Of a DNA stretch of 8,179 nucleotides, positions 1 to 6,861 are shown in pieces (the stretch's first letter is position 1; every line of letters starts with the position of its first letter). A program made the position numbers and the translations under genes. The notes beneath the pieces are model-generated. The model saw nothing but the letters and a program-made list of their open reading frames with translations, had not been told where the DNA came from and ran no database searches. Origin of the DNA: Lentisphaeria bacterium UBA1829. GTDB lineage: Bacteria > Verrucomicrobiota > Lentisphaeria > Victivallales > UBA1829. Location of the stretch: positions 11,439 through 19,617 of the forward strand of contig DDJH01000190.1 of NCBI GenBank assembly GCA_002338895.1, in the 5' to 3' direction.

Positions 1-1056
1 CTGGCCGATGAGTGCTCCATCTCGTGCATTCTGGATCCGGCCTCCGTGAAAATCGTCCGGGCCGACGGAACCGTTCTCCGAAACGGAGTCGACTACTATC
101 TGGATCCGGTCTGGGGCGCGTTCGGCCGGATTGCCGGATCGGCATTCGGGGAAGAGGACTCGGTGTTTGTCTCCTATCGCTATTTCCCGCAGAGAATCGA
201 CTCGATCGTGGTGCGGGACGGCCGTCTGCTCCGGAAGCAGGGGACCGTCAACGGAGCCAATCCGCTTCCGCCGGAGAGAAGTGCCGGAGAGGAGCTGGTC
301 TGCAACATTTTCTTTGACCGTCCCCGCCGTCACCTTTCGGATGAGATGCTCTTTCCGTTTCTGGAATCCTGGCCCGGGAGCGCATCGGCCGGATCTGCGG
401 AACAGCTTCTGCCGAAAACGGTTGCAAAACTCCGTTCCGGGGAGCATCTGCGGATTCTCGCCTGGGGCGACAGTGTCACGGCCTGCCACTTCATCCGCGA
501 AGAGAAGAACCGCTGGCCGAACCGTTTCGTCGCTCTTCTGCAGGAGCGCTTCCCGAAAGCCGACATCGAACTGATCAATCTCGGCTGGGGCGGCAAAGCG
601 ATCAACACCTTTCAATGCGAACCGCCGGGTTCTCCCTACAACTACGAGGAGCAGGTCGTGAACTCCGGCGCAGATCTCGTTCTCCTTGAGTTCGTCAACG
701 ACGCCTATCTGACGATGAAACCCGAATTCGACCGGATCTACAACCGCGTACGCGATGATTTCAAAGCCCGCGGCATGGAACTTCTGGTCTTCGTTCCCCA
801 TCCGGTCCGCCCCGACTGGATGGATCTCCCTTCCCAGAAGGGAATGGAGAAGGATCCGAGACCGTATGTCAACTACCTCCGTGAATTTGTCCGGGAAAAC
901 CACTACGCCTGCGCGGATCTTTCCTCCCGCTTCCTCCATCTCTGGAAGGAGGGAATCCCATACAACACTTTGATGCGCAACAACATCAATCACCCGGATC
1001 AGCGGGGCTGCGATTTCTATGCAGAAGAGGCGGCGGCTCTGTTCCCGGAGCGGTAA
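1..1056 (+). CDS. SGNH/GDSL-family hydrolase (esterase-like), 5' end missing
   Basis: The reading frame is open from the first base, so the true start lies upstream; the GTG at 46 is only an internal candidate. Counting codons from base 1, the four SGNH blocks are visible: WGDS with nucleophile Ser158, GWGG around Gly195-198, FVND with Asn233, and NHPD with His331 and Asp333 near the C-terminus. These match the Ser-Gly-Asn-His catalytic set of lipase/acetylesterase-type hydrolases, which usually remove acyl groups from sugars or polysaccharides. About 130 residues precede the catalytic domain (VDYYLDP, VFVSYRYFPQRID); they look like a beta-rich accessory domain of unknown role. Localisation cannot be judged because the N-terminus is absent. 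The stop lies 44 bases before the GH78-like gene on the same strand, so the two are probably co-transcribed. A de-acetylating role on a glycan is inferred from family and context; the substrate is unknown. Confidence 0.85.
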   Translation: MADECSISCILDPASVKIVRADGTVLRNGVDYYLDPVWGAFGRIAGSAFGEEDSVFVSYRYFPQRIDSIVVRDGRLLRKQGTVNGANPLPPERSAGEELVCNIFFDRPRRHLSDEMLFPFLESWPGSASAGSAEQLLPKTVAKLRSGEHLRILAWGDSVTACHFIREEKNRWPNRFVALLQERFPKADIELINLGWGGKAINTFQCEPPGSPYNYEEQVVNSGADLVLLEFVNDAYLTMKPEFDRIYNRVRDDFKARGMELLVFVPHPVRPDWMDLPSQKGMEKDPRPYVNYLREFVRENHYACADLSSRFLHLWKEGIPYNTLMRNNINHPDQRGCDFYAEEAAALFPER

Positions 1057-1081
1057 CAAAAGACAGAAATCCATGTTTCCC

Positions 1082-1087
1082 AAGGAG
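1082..1087 (+). promoter_or_regulatory. Ribosome binding site with long spacing, GH78-like gene
   Basis: AAGGAG is followed by 13 bases (an A/T-rich run) before the ATG at 1101. This is longer than the 5-9 bases seen for the other genes here. No other start codon in this frame sits closer to the site, so ATG 1101 is still the best start. Confidence 0.55.
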
Positions 1088-1100
1088 TTATAATAAAAAA

Positions 1101-3470
1101 ATGAGCGATGCAAACTTATCCCTGCTCTCCCGTTCCAGCTGGATCTGGCCGGAAGGGAATTTCTATCTGAACAACTGCTATGCGCAGTTCCGCTATGACT
1201 TTGAACTGGAGGAAGTTCCGGAGAAGGCGCCGTTTCTGATCAGTGCGGACGAGTTTTACCGTCTGTATGTCAACGGGCGTTACATCTGCCGCGGGCCTGC
1301 GCGCGGCTATCAGGAGTCGTGGCCCTACGACGAAGTGGATCTGAGCGCCGTCCTGCGGAAAGGACACAACTGGATCTCCGTGGAGGCGTACAATCCCGGG
1401 CTCGGGACCTTCCAATACTGCTTCCACGATCTGGCGGGGATGATCTGCGCGGCGGACTGGAACGGAGTGACGATCCAGAGTTGCAAAAAGGACTGGAAGA
1501 TGCGGCGCTCCCCCGCGAACAACCCCAATGTCGCCCGGCTGAGCACGCAGATGGCGTATCAGGAGGACTACAACGCCGGAGCCGACGATCTCTCCTGGAT
1601 CGAAAGTCCCGTTCCACCCGACTGGACCGAGGCGGCGATGTTCCGCTGGATGGGGGAGGAACCCTTCGGCAAGGCGCCGTATTACTCCATGGAAGAGCGC
1701 GGGATTCCGATGCTCCGGGAGACTCTCTCCGCACCGGAAGCGATCGTCTCCTACGGCAGCGGCACGATGCGCAGCGGCTTTGAATCCGCCTTCAACCTCG
1801 CATGGTTCTGGGAGGACGGGGAACGCCAGACCGTCGCGGACTGGCACACGAACGGCACACCGTATCCGGTTCAGCGTTCGGAGGATTCCCTCTCCTTTTC
1901 CGTCGCACCGCAGAAGGAGGGCACCTTTCTTGCGCTGACGATCCGTCTGGACCGGATCCGCATCGGAACCTTCGAACTCGAGATCGACAACGGAACCGGC
2001 TGCGAAATCGCCGATGCGCTGTTCTATCAGTACCTTCCCGACGAGCAGCCCGTGGATCTTCCCCCTATCGGCTACGGCGGCATGGTTGCCCCCGCGGTCC
2101 GTCTCCGAGCGGCGCGGGGAAAGAGCCGGCGCATGTTCTTCCCGGTTCTCGGCATGCACTACATTGTTCTGGTGCTGCGGAACGTCCGGACGGAGCTGAA
2201 AATCCGGACGAGCTTCCGGAACGCGGAGTATCCCTTCCGGATGCGCGGCCTTTTCGAGACCTCCGACCGCGAACTGAACGCCATTCACGCGCTCTGCCGG
2301 ACCACCCAGCAGATCTGCGCGGAGGACGCCTATCTGGACACCCCGTGGCGGGAGCAGGGCCAGTGGTGGGGCGACGCCCGCATCCAGGGACGCAACACCT
2401 TCTTCCTAGATGGGGACACCCGCCTGCTGAAACGGGGAATCCGTTCCATCGCGGGCCAGAAGACCCCCTCCGGTCTGACCATGGGAGTCGCCCCCTGCTG
2501 CCGGGAGACCTGCATCCTGCCGGACTTCTCCCTCACCTGGCTCCTGACCATTTTCGACTACTTCTGGCAGACCGGCGATCTTTCCCTGTTTCACGAACAG
2601 CTTCCGCGGATGGAGCAGGTCCTTGCCTATTTCTCAACGCCGGAAGCACGCGCGGAAAACGGACTTCTCCAGTACGACCCCCGTTTCTGGCTGTTTGAAG
2701 ACTGGGCGCCGCTTCCGAAACGCGGCTGTCCCTGTTTTCTGAATCTTCTTTATCTTTACACGCTCTCGCACCTGATCCGTCTGTTCCGTGCGGGCGGACT
2801 GGAGAAGCGGGCCGGAGAGCTCGAAGAAGAACGCCGGATCCTGCAGCAGAAGATCCTTGCGGCGTTCTACGACCGGGAGAGCGGGCTCTTCCGGGCCGGA
2901 CTCGAAGAAGACGGAACCGCAGTTCCGGAACCGCCCTCGCTCCACGATCAGGTTCTGGCGATCCTGAACGCCCTGGTGCCGGAGGCGTATCCGGCGATGA
3001 TCCGTCAGCGGCTGCGTCCGTTTCTGCTGGACGAACCGTGCGACTTTGCCGTTCCGACCTCCTTCTGGTGCAACTATCTGTTCGAAGCGGCCAAGCACGT
3101 CGGCCTGGAGCGGGAGACGCTCGACTTCATCCGCCGCCACTGGAGCCGGATGCTTCCTTCCGGAGGAACATGGGAACATCTCAACTGGAACCGTTACGAC
3201 GGTCAGTCGTGCTGTCACGCCTGGAGCGCGCATCCGGCGTATCATCTTCCGGAACTTCTGGGCGGCATCACGCAGCTGGAGCCGGGCTGGACCCGTTTCC
3301 GCTGCGTTCCGAATCCCGATCTTCTCCCCGAATCCGGCAGGATTCTTCTTCCGCTTCCTCCCGGCGACTTCATTCTTCAATGGGACCGGGAATCCGGCAT
3401 CTCCATGACCGTTCCTCCGGGCTGCATCGTGGAAGGCGCGGAAACCGACGCCCGCAACGAAAGGAGATAA
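1101..3470 (+). CDS. GH78-like glycoside hydrolase (alpha-L-rhamnosidase superfamily)
   Basis: This 789-residue protein has the layout of bacterial GH78-type enzymes. An N-terminal beta-sandwich comes first (roughly residues 10-120, containing the ISADEFYRLYVNGRYICRGP stretch typical of the rhamnosidase N-domain). A further beta region follows, then an (alpha/alpha)6 barrel from about residue 390 to 715, and a C-terminal beta domain with LEPGWTRFRCVPNP. The family signature DTPWREQGQWWGDA is at 413-426, with Glu418 as candidate general acid. GGTWEHLNW places Glu692 as a second candidate catalytic residue, and CHAWSAHP follows with His706. No signal peptide is visible, so a cytoplasmic location is likely, acting on imported oligosaccharides. 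In the known family the reaction is release of terminal alpha-L-rhamnose, but this superfamily includes enzymes with other or unproven specificities. The C-terminal codons contain the ribosome binding site of the next gene, which indicates tight operon coupling. Confidence 0.85.
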   Translation: MSDANLSLLSRSSWIWPEGNFYLNNCYAQFRYDFELEEVPEKAPFLISADEFYRLYVNGRYICRGPARGYQESWPYDEVDLSAVLRKGHNWISVEAYNPGLGTFQYCFHDLAGMICAADWNGVTIQSCKKDWKMRRSPANNPNVARLSTQMAYQEDYNAGADDLSWIESPVPPDWTEAAMFRWMGEEPFGKAPYYSMEERGIPMLRETLSAPEAIVSYGSGTMRSGFESAFNLAWFWEDGERQTVADWHTNGTPYPVQRSEDSLSFSVAPQKEGTFLALTIRLDRIRIGTFELEIDNGTGCEIADALFYQYLPDEQPVDLPPIGYGGMVAPAVRLRAARGKSRRMFFPVLGMHYIVLVLRNVRTELKIRTSFRNAEYPFRMRGLFETSDRELNAIHALCRTTQQICAEDAYLDTPWREQGQWWGDARIQGRNTFFLDGDTRLLKRGIRSIAGQKTPSGLTMGVAPCCRETCILPDFSLTWLLTIFDYFWQTGDLSLFHEQLPRMEQVLAYFSTPEARAENGLLQYDPRFWLFEDWAPLPKRGCPCFLNLLYLYTLSHLIRLFRAGGLEKRAGELEEERRILQQKILAAFYDRESGLFRAGLEEDGTAVPEPPSLHDQVLAILNALVPEAYPAMIRQRLRPFLLDEPCDFAVPTSFWCNYLFEAAKHVGLERETLDFIRRHWSRMLPSGGTWEHLNWNRYDGQSCCHAWSAHPAYHLPELLGGITQLEPGWTRFRCVPNPDLLPESGRILLPLPPGDFILQWDRESGISMTVPPGCIVEGAETDARNERR

Positions 3471-3475
3471 CGACG

Positions 3476-5041
3476 ATGAGAAGAATTCATTTCCTGTTTC
3501 TCTCTGCCCTTCTGGGCGTTTTCCTGATCCCGGCAGACGCCGTTGAACCGGCGGCCCCGGTCCGGCGGAACGCGGGGATCTGCTTCCGCTTCGACGACAA
3601 CCAGCCGCTGCAAAACTGGAAGGCCATCGGCGAACTGTTTGAAAAACACGGGTTCCGGATGTCCCTTGCCATTGTCTCCCAGGATCTGAACAAGGAGGCG
3701 GCGGAGACTCTCCGAGAGCTCTCCCGCAAAGGACACACCCTTCTGGATCACCTCCCGAATCACGCCGTCTACCATCTCCGTGCGCATACGCAGCAGGAGT
3801 TTGAGGCCTTCTCCAAACTTCCGATCGTCGACCATGTGGATCCGAAAAGCCGGACTCTCTATTTCAAATACGAGCTTGACGCGAACCATCCGGGCCGGAA
3901 ACCGTTCCGCGGAGAGATCCGGAACGGGGAGCTGATCGGCTATCCGGAGTCCCTGCGCCGACACCTCAGCTTCACGCGCAAGGTCCTGATCCCCTCCACC
4001 GGCAAAGTCTACGGCATCCTGATCCGGGACGGAAAGAAAATGATGCACAGCTTCTGGTGGGAGACCATCGACATCCCGGACACAAACGGTCCGACCGACA
4101 TGGTTCTTCTTCCGTTCAATTCCGCCATTCAGCCCCCGGACGCCCTTCTCCGTTTTCTGGCGGAGCGGACACGGGAAAATTTCCGGTCCGCAGGTCTTCC
4201 GCTCCCGCGCACCTGGGCACAGCCCGGCGGCTGGGAGTGTTTTGTGGAGCCGGAGCGGATCGCCCGGATTTACGGCAGGGAGTTCGGCTATCTCTGCGGG
4301 AGCTGTGTGCCGCGCGCAACGGCGCAGACCTGCTGCTACAATGAGCCGGACCCGGCGATTCAGCGTTTCTGCATGCGTCCGGACTCCACGTCGCCGGACA
4401 ACCGGGGCACATTCGCAGAGATGAAAAAACGCATTGCCGACGCAGTTGCCCGTCATGTTCCGACCGTGTTTCTCTCCCATCTGCAGATCCGGCGCTTTCC
4501 GGGCGGACGGGAGGCGTTTTTCCAAGGCTACGACGAACTGCTTGCATGGGTGAAACAGCACAACATCCCGGTCAAGACACATGAACAGTGGGCGGTAGAG
4601 CTGTACGATCATCCGTCTCTTCCACTGGAGGAGGTCATGCCGCCGCTGACCGTCGACCGGAACGGAGACGGAATTCCGGACGGCTATGATCTGAAAAACG
4701 GAGCGAAGTCCGATCTCCGGACCGGCCGCGTCTCTCTTCCTGCGGGCGGACGCCTTCAGATTACAAATCTCGGGGGGATTGATCGGGGCCCCGGCCGTTT
4801 TTCCGTGGAAGTGAAAGGTCCGGCCGGCGCGCTGGTCACAATCGAGTTCCGCTACATGATCCGGAACGGGAAGCCGAGTGCGGAACGGAAAACCTTCCGT
4901 CTGAAAGGCAACAGCTGGGAGAGCTGTTCCGGAACGCTTTCGGTTCCGTCCGGAGCGGTCACGCTCCACTATACGCTTTCCGCCCCGGAGGCTCCGATTG
5001 AAATCCGTTCTCCGAAGCTGAAAAGCGACAGCCGCTCCTGA
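3476..5041 (+). CDS. Exported NodB/CE4-like polysaccharide deacetylase
   Basis: ATG 3476 is chosen because AAGGAG at 3461-3466 lies 9 bases upstream and the resulting protein begins with a clear signal peptide: MRR, a hydrophobic core, then ADA with cleavage likely after Ala22. The open frame continues upstream to about 3038, but that part is a shadow of the preceding gene. The 521-residue product shows the CE4 metal-dependent deacetylase motifs. RFDD supplies Asp40 (candidate base) and Asp41 (metal), HLPNH supplies His92 and His96 (metal), WAQPGGW is at 247-253, and VFLSHLQ supplies His335. CE4 enzymes remove N- or O-acetyl groups from glycans such as peptidoglycan, chitin or xylan. After the catalytic domain comes DRNGDGIPDGYD at 394-405, a calcium-loop-like motif, then a roughly 110-residue beta-rich C-terminal domain that may bind carbohydrate. 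It starts 5 bases after the stop of the GH78-like gene, so they are co-transcribed. The substrate is unknown. Confidence 0.82.
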   Translation: MRRIHFLFLSALLGVFLIPADAVEPAAPVRRNAGICFRFDDNQPLQNWKAIGELFEKHGFRMSLAIVSQDLNKEAAETLRELSRKGHTLLDHLPNHAVYHLRAHTQQEFEAFSKLPIVDHVDPKSRTLYFKYELDANHPGRKPFRGEIRNGELIGYPESLRRHLSFTRKVLIPSTGKVYGILIRDGKKMMHSFWWETIDIPDTNGPTDMVLLPFNSAIQPPDALLRFLAERTRENFRSAGLPLPRTWAQPGGWECFVEPERIARIYGREFGYLCGSCVPRATAQTCCYNEPDPAIQRFCMRPDSTSPDNRGTFAEMKKRIADAVARHVPTVFLSHLQIRRFPGGREAFFQGYDELLAWVKQHNIPVKTHEQWAVELYDHPSLPLEEVMPPLTVDRNGDGIPDGYDLKNGAKSDLRTGRVSLPAGGRLQITNLGGIDRGPGRFSVEVKGPAGALVTIEFRYMIRNGKPSAERKTFRLKGNSWESCSGTLSVPSGAVTLHYTLSAPEAPIEIRSPKLKSDSRS

Positions 5042-5047
5042 CCGGAT

Positions 5048-5062
5048 CGGAGAACGGCTCCG
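5048..5062. terminator. Weak hairpin between convergent genes
   Basis: CGGAG and CTCCG flank a 5-base loop (AACGG) in the 56-base gap between the convergent deacetylase and hexosaminidase genes. The position fits a shared terminator. However, the stem is only 5 bp, no T-run follows on either strand, and CCGGAG-type words are common here. It is a weak candidate only. Confidence 0.2.
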
Positions 5063-5097
5063 TCATCGGCGCCTGCCGCCCCCGGATGGAACGGAAC

Positions 5098-6621
5098 TCA
5101 CTGCGGCGGGAAAACCCGGAGCGATGTTTTCGGAAGATGCAGAGCTTTCCGGGTCGTCTCCATCGCGCGGAGATAAAAAGCCTCCGTCCGCCGGAAACAG
5201 GCCGGAAGATTCTCTCTTTTCCAGTTTTCCCGCAGGAACTCCAGATCCTCCTTCATCCGCGCCATGCACTCGTCATACAGGCGGATCTGCGGTTCGAGCT
5301 CCTTCTGCGTGAACCAGATTCCGCCGGTGTTGTGGGCATGCAGGAAGCAGAGTTTTGCGCGCAGGGCCGTTGCGAGAACCCGTTTTGAAAGGGCTCGGAG
5401 ATCGGAAAACAGCTCCGGCTGGGCTGCGTCAGCGGAAGACGCGGAGTCGAACCATGCGACGGCGGAACGGACATCCCGGATCAGCTGTTCCAGTTTGTCC
5501 GGATCGGTCATCCCGGCGCCGAGACAGAGTCCCCGCGAATCCGGGTCCTCCAGCAGACGGGCCGGCAGCAGCGGACCCCGGTAGAGGAGTTCCGGACGCC
5601 AGTATCTTGTTCCTCCGGCATCGAGGAGGATCCGGAAAGCGGCTCGGAAACCGTCGTCGCGCCGGTTCAGGATCAGCGATTCGGCATCGGCGATGAAATC
5701 CTCCTGCGAATAGTCGGCATTCCCGAACGCCTTCAGCGCATAGACGGTTCCGAGAATGGTCAGGACATAGGGATTGACATTCTCATACGATCCCCAGTCG
5801 GAAACGACGAACGCTTCCGCCTCCGCACCGAGCTCCCGCCAGATTGCCACATTTTCCGACAGGCGCTCAAACGGCAGAAAGACATATTCCGCCATATCGT
5901 TTCCGGTCACCCAGAACCGATGGCCTTCGACTGCCGCGGCGTGGCGGCAGTAGTGGTAGTTTTCCACCTCATAGACCTCGTTTCTTCCACAGTACGCCCA
6001 GTTGACCATCACGATCTCCTTTGAAAGCAGCGGACGCAGTTTCGGATAGACGATCGATTCATCGGCATAGAAGAGCATGGTTTTGCCGAGCGGACGGAGA
6101 AAGGCGGCGATGTCGTTGACATAATCGGCGAATGTCTTCTCCAGTCCGTGCTTTTCCAGATAGGCGCGGCTCCGGCCGAGTCCGAGATCGAACGCCTCGT
6201 CGCCGCCGCAGTGGACGTAGTCCGAAGAGAAGTATGGGATGACCTCTTTCAGGTACATTTTCATCTTTTCCCGGAATTCCGGCTGATCGATCCGGCAGCA
6301 GTGGCCGCCCTCCGGGATGTCGCGGTATTTCTCCATCTCCGGAAGCGCCAGAAGATTCTCCAGATGGCTGAGAATTTCAAAATGCGGAATCAGTTCCAGT
6401 CCGAGCGCATCCGTACAGGCGCGGATCTGTGCCAGATATTCCGGGGTAACCGGATTTTCTCCTGCGCCCACGGCGGGAAACACCGAGTTCTCCACCACGT
6501 TCTCGAGATAGAGCTGCACGCCGTCCAGTCCATACGGGCGGAGAAGTTCAAGGTGTCGGGCCACCGTCTCCGGGCGCGGGACTCTTCCCCGAGCAATATC
6601 GTATTGAAGAATTTTTTTCAT
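5098..6621 (-). CDS. GH20-like beta-N-acetylhexosaminidase family protein
   Basis: The start is placed at the ATG ending at 6621 (507 residues, beginning MKKILQYDIARG). An SD-like AGGGTGG sits 5 bases upstream of it, whereas the in-frame GTG at 6630 overlaps that site. With this numbering the GH20 signature HCGGDE gives the catalytic pair Asp141-Glu142. In the known family the Asp assists the substrate's N-acetyl group and the Glu is the acid/base. Other family-like features are the TIM-barrel opening LRPYGLDGVQLYLEN, the PHFEILSHLENLL segment near residues 79-91, and tryptophans at 208 (VNWAYCG) and 276 (VSDWGSYENVNP). There is no signal peptide, so it probably acts in the cytoplasm on imported amino-sugar oligosaccharides. 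A long, largely helical C-terminal region (about 300-500) lacks obvious motifs. The gene is divergent from the LacI-type regulator and convergent with the deacetylase. Hexosaminidase specificity is inferred from the family. Confidence 0.82.
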   Translation of the reverse strand: MKKILQYDIARGRVPRPETVARHLELLRPYGLDGVQLYLENVVENSVFPAVGAGENPVTPEYLAQIRACTDALGLELIPHFEILSHLENLLALPEMEKYRDIPEGGHCCRIDQPEFREKMKMYLKEVIPYFSSDYVHCGGDEAFDLGLGRSRAYLEKHGLEKTFADYVNDIAAFLRPLGKTMLFYADESIVYPKLRPLLSKEIVMVNWAYCGRNEVYEVENYHYCRHAAAVEGHRFWVTGNDMAEYVFLPFERLSENVAIWRELGAEAEAFVVSDWGSYENVNPYVLTILGTVYALKAFGNADYSQEDFIADAESLILNRRDDGFRAAFRILLDAGGTRYWRPELLYRGPLLPARLLEDPDSRGLCLGAGMTDPDKLEQLIRDVRSAVAWFDSASSADAAQPELFSDLRALSKRVLATALRAKLCFLHAHNTGGIWFTQKELEPQIRLYDECMARMKEDLEFLRENWKRENLPACFRRTEAFYLRAMETTRKALHLPKTSLRVFPPQ

Positions 6622-6650
6622 AAGAACCACCCTTTTTTGATGTTCCGGAT

Positions 6651-6678
6651 ACTATATCCATTCCTCCCGGAAAAACAA
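6651..6678 (-). promoter_or_regulatory. Candidate promoter for the GH20-like gene
   Basis: Read on the minus strand, TTGTTT (6678-6673) and TATAGT (6656-6651) are separated by 16 bases. This predicts a transcript start near 6644 and a leader of about 23 bases that contains the ribosome binding site. The match is moderate and the position is right, but alternatives in this A/T-rich stretch cannot be excluded. Confidence 0.35.
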
Positions 6679-6684
6679 TTCCGG
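6667..6684. repeat. CCGGAA inverted repeat over the GH20 promoter -35
   Basis: CCGGAA and TTCCGG form perfect 6-bp arms around a 6-base loop (AAACAA). The loop carries most of the proposed minus-strand -35. It could be an operator for the hexosaminidase gene, but CCGGA words are frequent throughout this genome, so chance is a real alternative. Confidence 0.3.
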
Positions 6685-6742
6685 ATCTCATCTTTTCCGA
6701 TCTTTTTCATCGGATCCAGAACACCGGGAGAAACTCCGGAGC

Positions 6743-6777
6743 AAAATCCTGATTTTTATTCGGAAATCTTGATTTCC
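6743..6777. promoter_or_regulatory. Paired AAATC-NN-GATTT palindromes, 20 bp apart
   Basis: The first palindrome, AAAATC-CT-GATTTT, spans 6743-6756; the second, GGAAATC-TT-GATTTCC, spans 6762-6777. They share the 12-base core AAATC[C/T]TGATTT with one difference. Their centres are exactly 20 bp apart, about two helical turns, so a dimeric regulator could occupy both on one DNA face. The second ends 5 bases before the -35 of the regulator promoter, a usual position for an activator site. The binding protein is unknown; the sequence differs from the ATACAAA operator further downstream. Confidence 0.45.
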
Positions 6778-6782
6778 CCCTC

Positions 6783-6811
6783 TTGACAAATCTGCTCAAA
6801 TAGAGTATAAT
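6783..6811 (+). promoter_or_regulatory. Perfect-consensus sigma-70 promoter of the LacI-type gene
   Basis: TTGACA at 6783-6788 and TATAAT at 6806-6811 both match the housekeeping sigma consensus exactly with the optimal 17-base spacer. Transcription should begin near 6818, giving a leader of about 44 bases before the chosen start codon. Such a strong promoter on a regulator gene implies tight repression, and an operator-like palindrome lies exactly at the predicted start. Confidence 0.8.
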
Positions 6812-6816
6812 TATTG

Positions 6817-6848
6817 ATACAAACATATTTGTATAACTATTTTTGTAT
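6817..6848. promoter_or_regulatory. Operator-like palindrome plus third half-site
   Basis: ATACAAA (6817-6823) and TTTGTAT (6828-6834) are perfect 7-bp inverted arms around CATA. A third copy of the right half, TTTGTAT at 6842-6848, follows 14 bases later as a direct repeat. The palindrome covers the predicted transcription start, so a bound dimer would block RNA polymerase. The natural candidate is the LacI-type protein encoded just downstream, by autorepression. The centre lacks the CG step common in classical LacI-family operators, so the assignment is inferred. Confidence 0.6.
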
Positions 6849-6861
6849 GGAGTTGCAGCGA

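Noticed and set aside
1073..1093. Six-codon upstream frame (MFPKEL) before the GH78-like gene
   Set aside because: It has no ribosome binding site of its own and simply contains the AAGGAG of the next gene.
1089..1094. TATAAT six bases before the ATG at 1101, as an internal promoter giving a leaderless mRNA
   Set aside because: No acceptable -35 is found 16-18 bases upstream, so the hexamer is probably chance in a short A/T-rich gap.
1116..2288. Long minus-strand open frame (390 codons) across the GH78-like gene
   Set aside because: The translation shows no recognisable motif, and the opposite strand encodes clear GH78-type domains. Long antisense frames are expected in GC-rich coding DNA.
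3038..3475. Upstream extension of the deacetylase reading frame
   Set aside because: It overlaps the conserved C-terminal half of the GH78-like gene, and the signal peptide and ribosome binding site both place the start at 3476.
3377..4969. Long minus-strand open frame (530 codons) opposite the deacetylase
   Set aside because: No motifs, low-complexity basic composition and full overlap with a gene carrying signal peptide and CE4 motifs mark it as a shadow frame.
6697..6713. CCGAT/ATCGG hairpin in the divergent intergenic region
   Set aside because: The stem is only 5 bp with a 7-base loop, and CCGGAT-like words are common across this genome.
6814..6861. N-terminal extension of the LacI-type protein from TTG 6814 or ATG 6847
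   Set aside because: The TTG lies upstream of the predicted transcription start and inside the operator, and ATG 6847 has no ribosome binding site. ATG 6862 has GGAG at good spacing and gives a normal LacI N-terminus.
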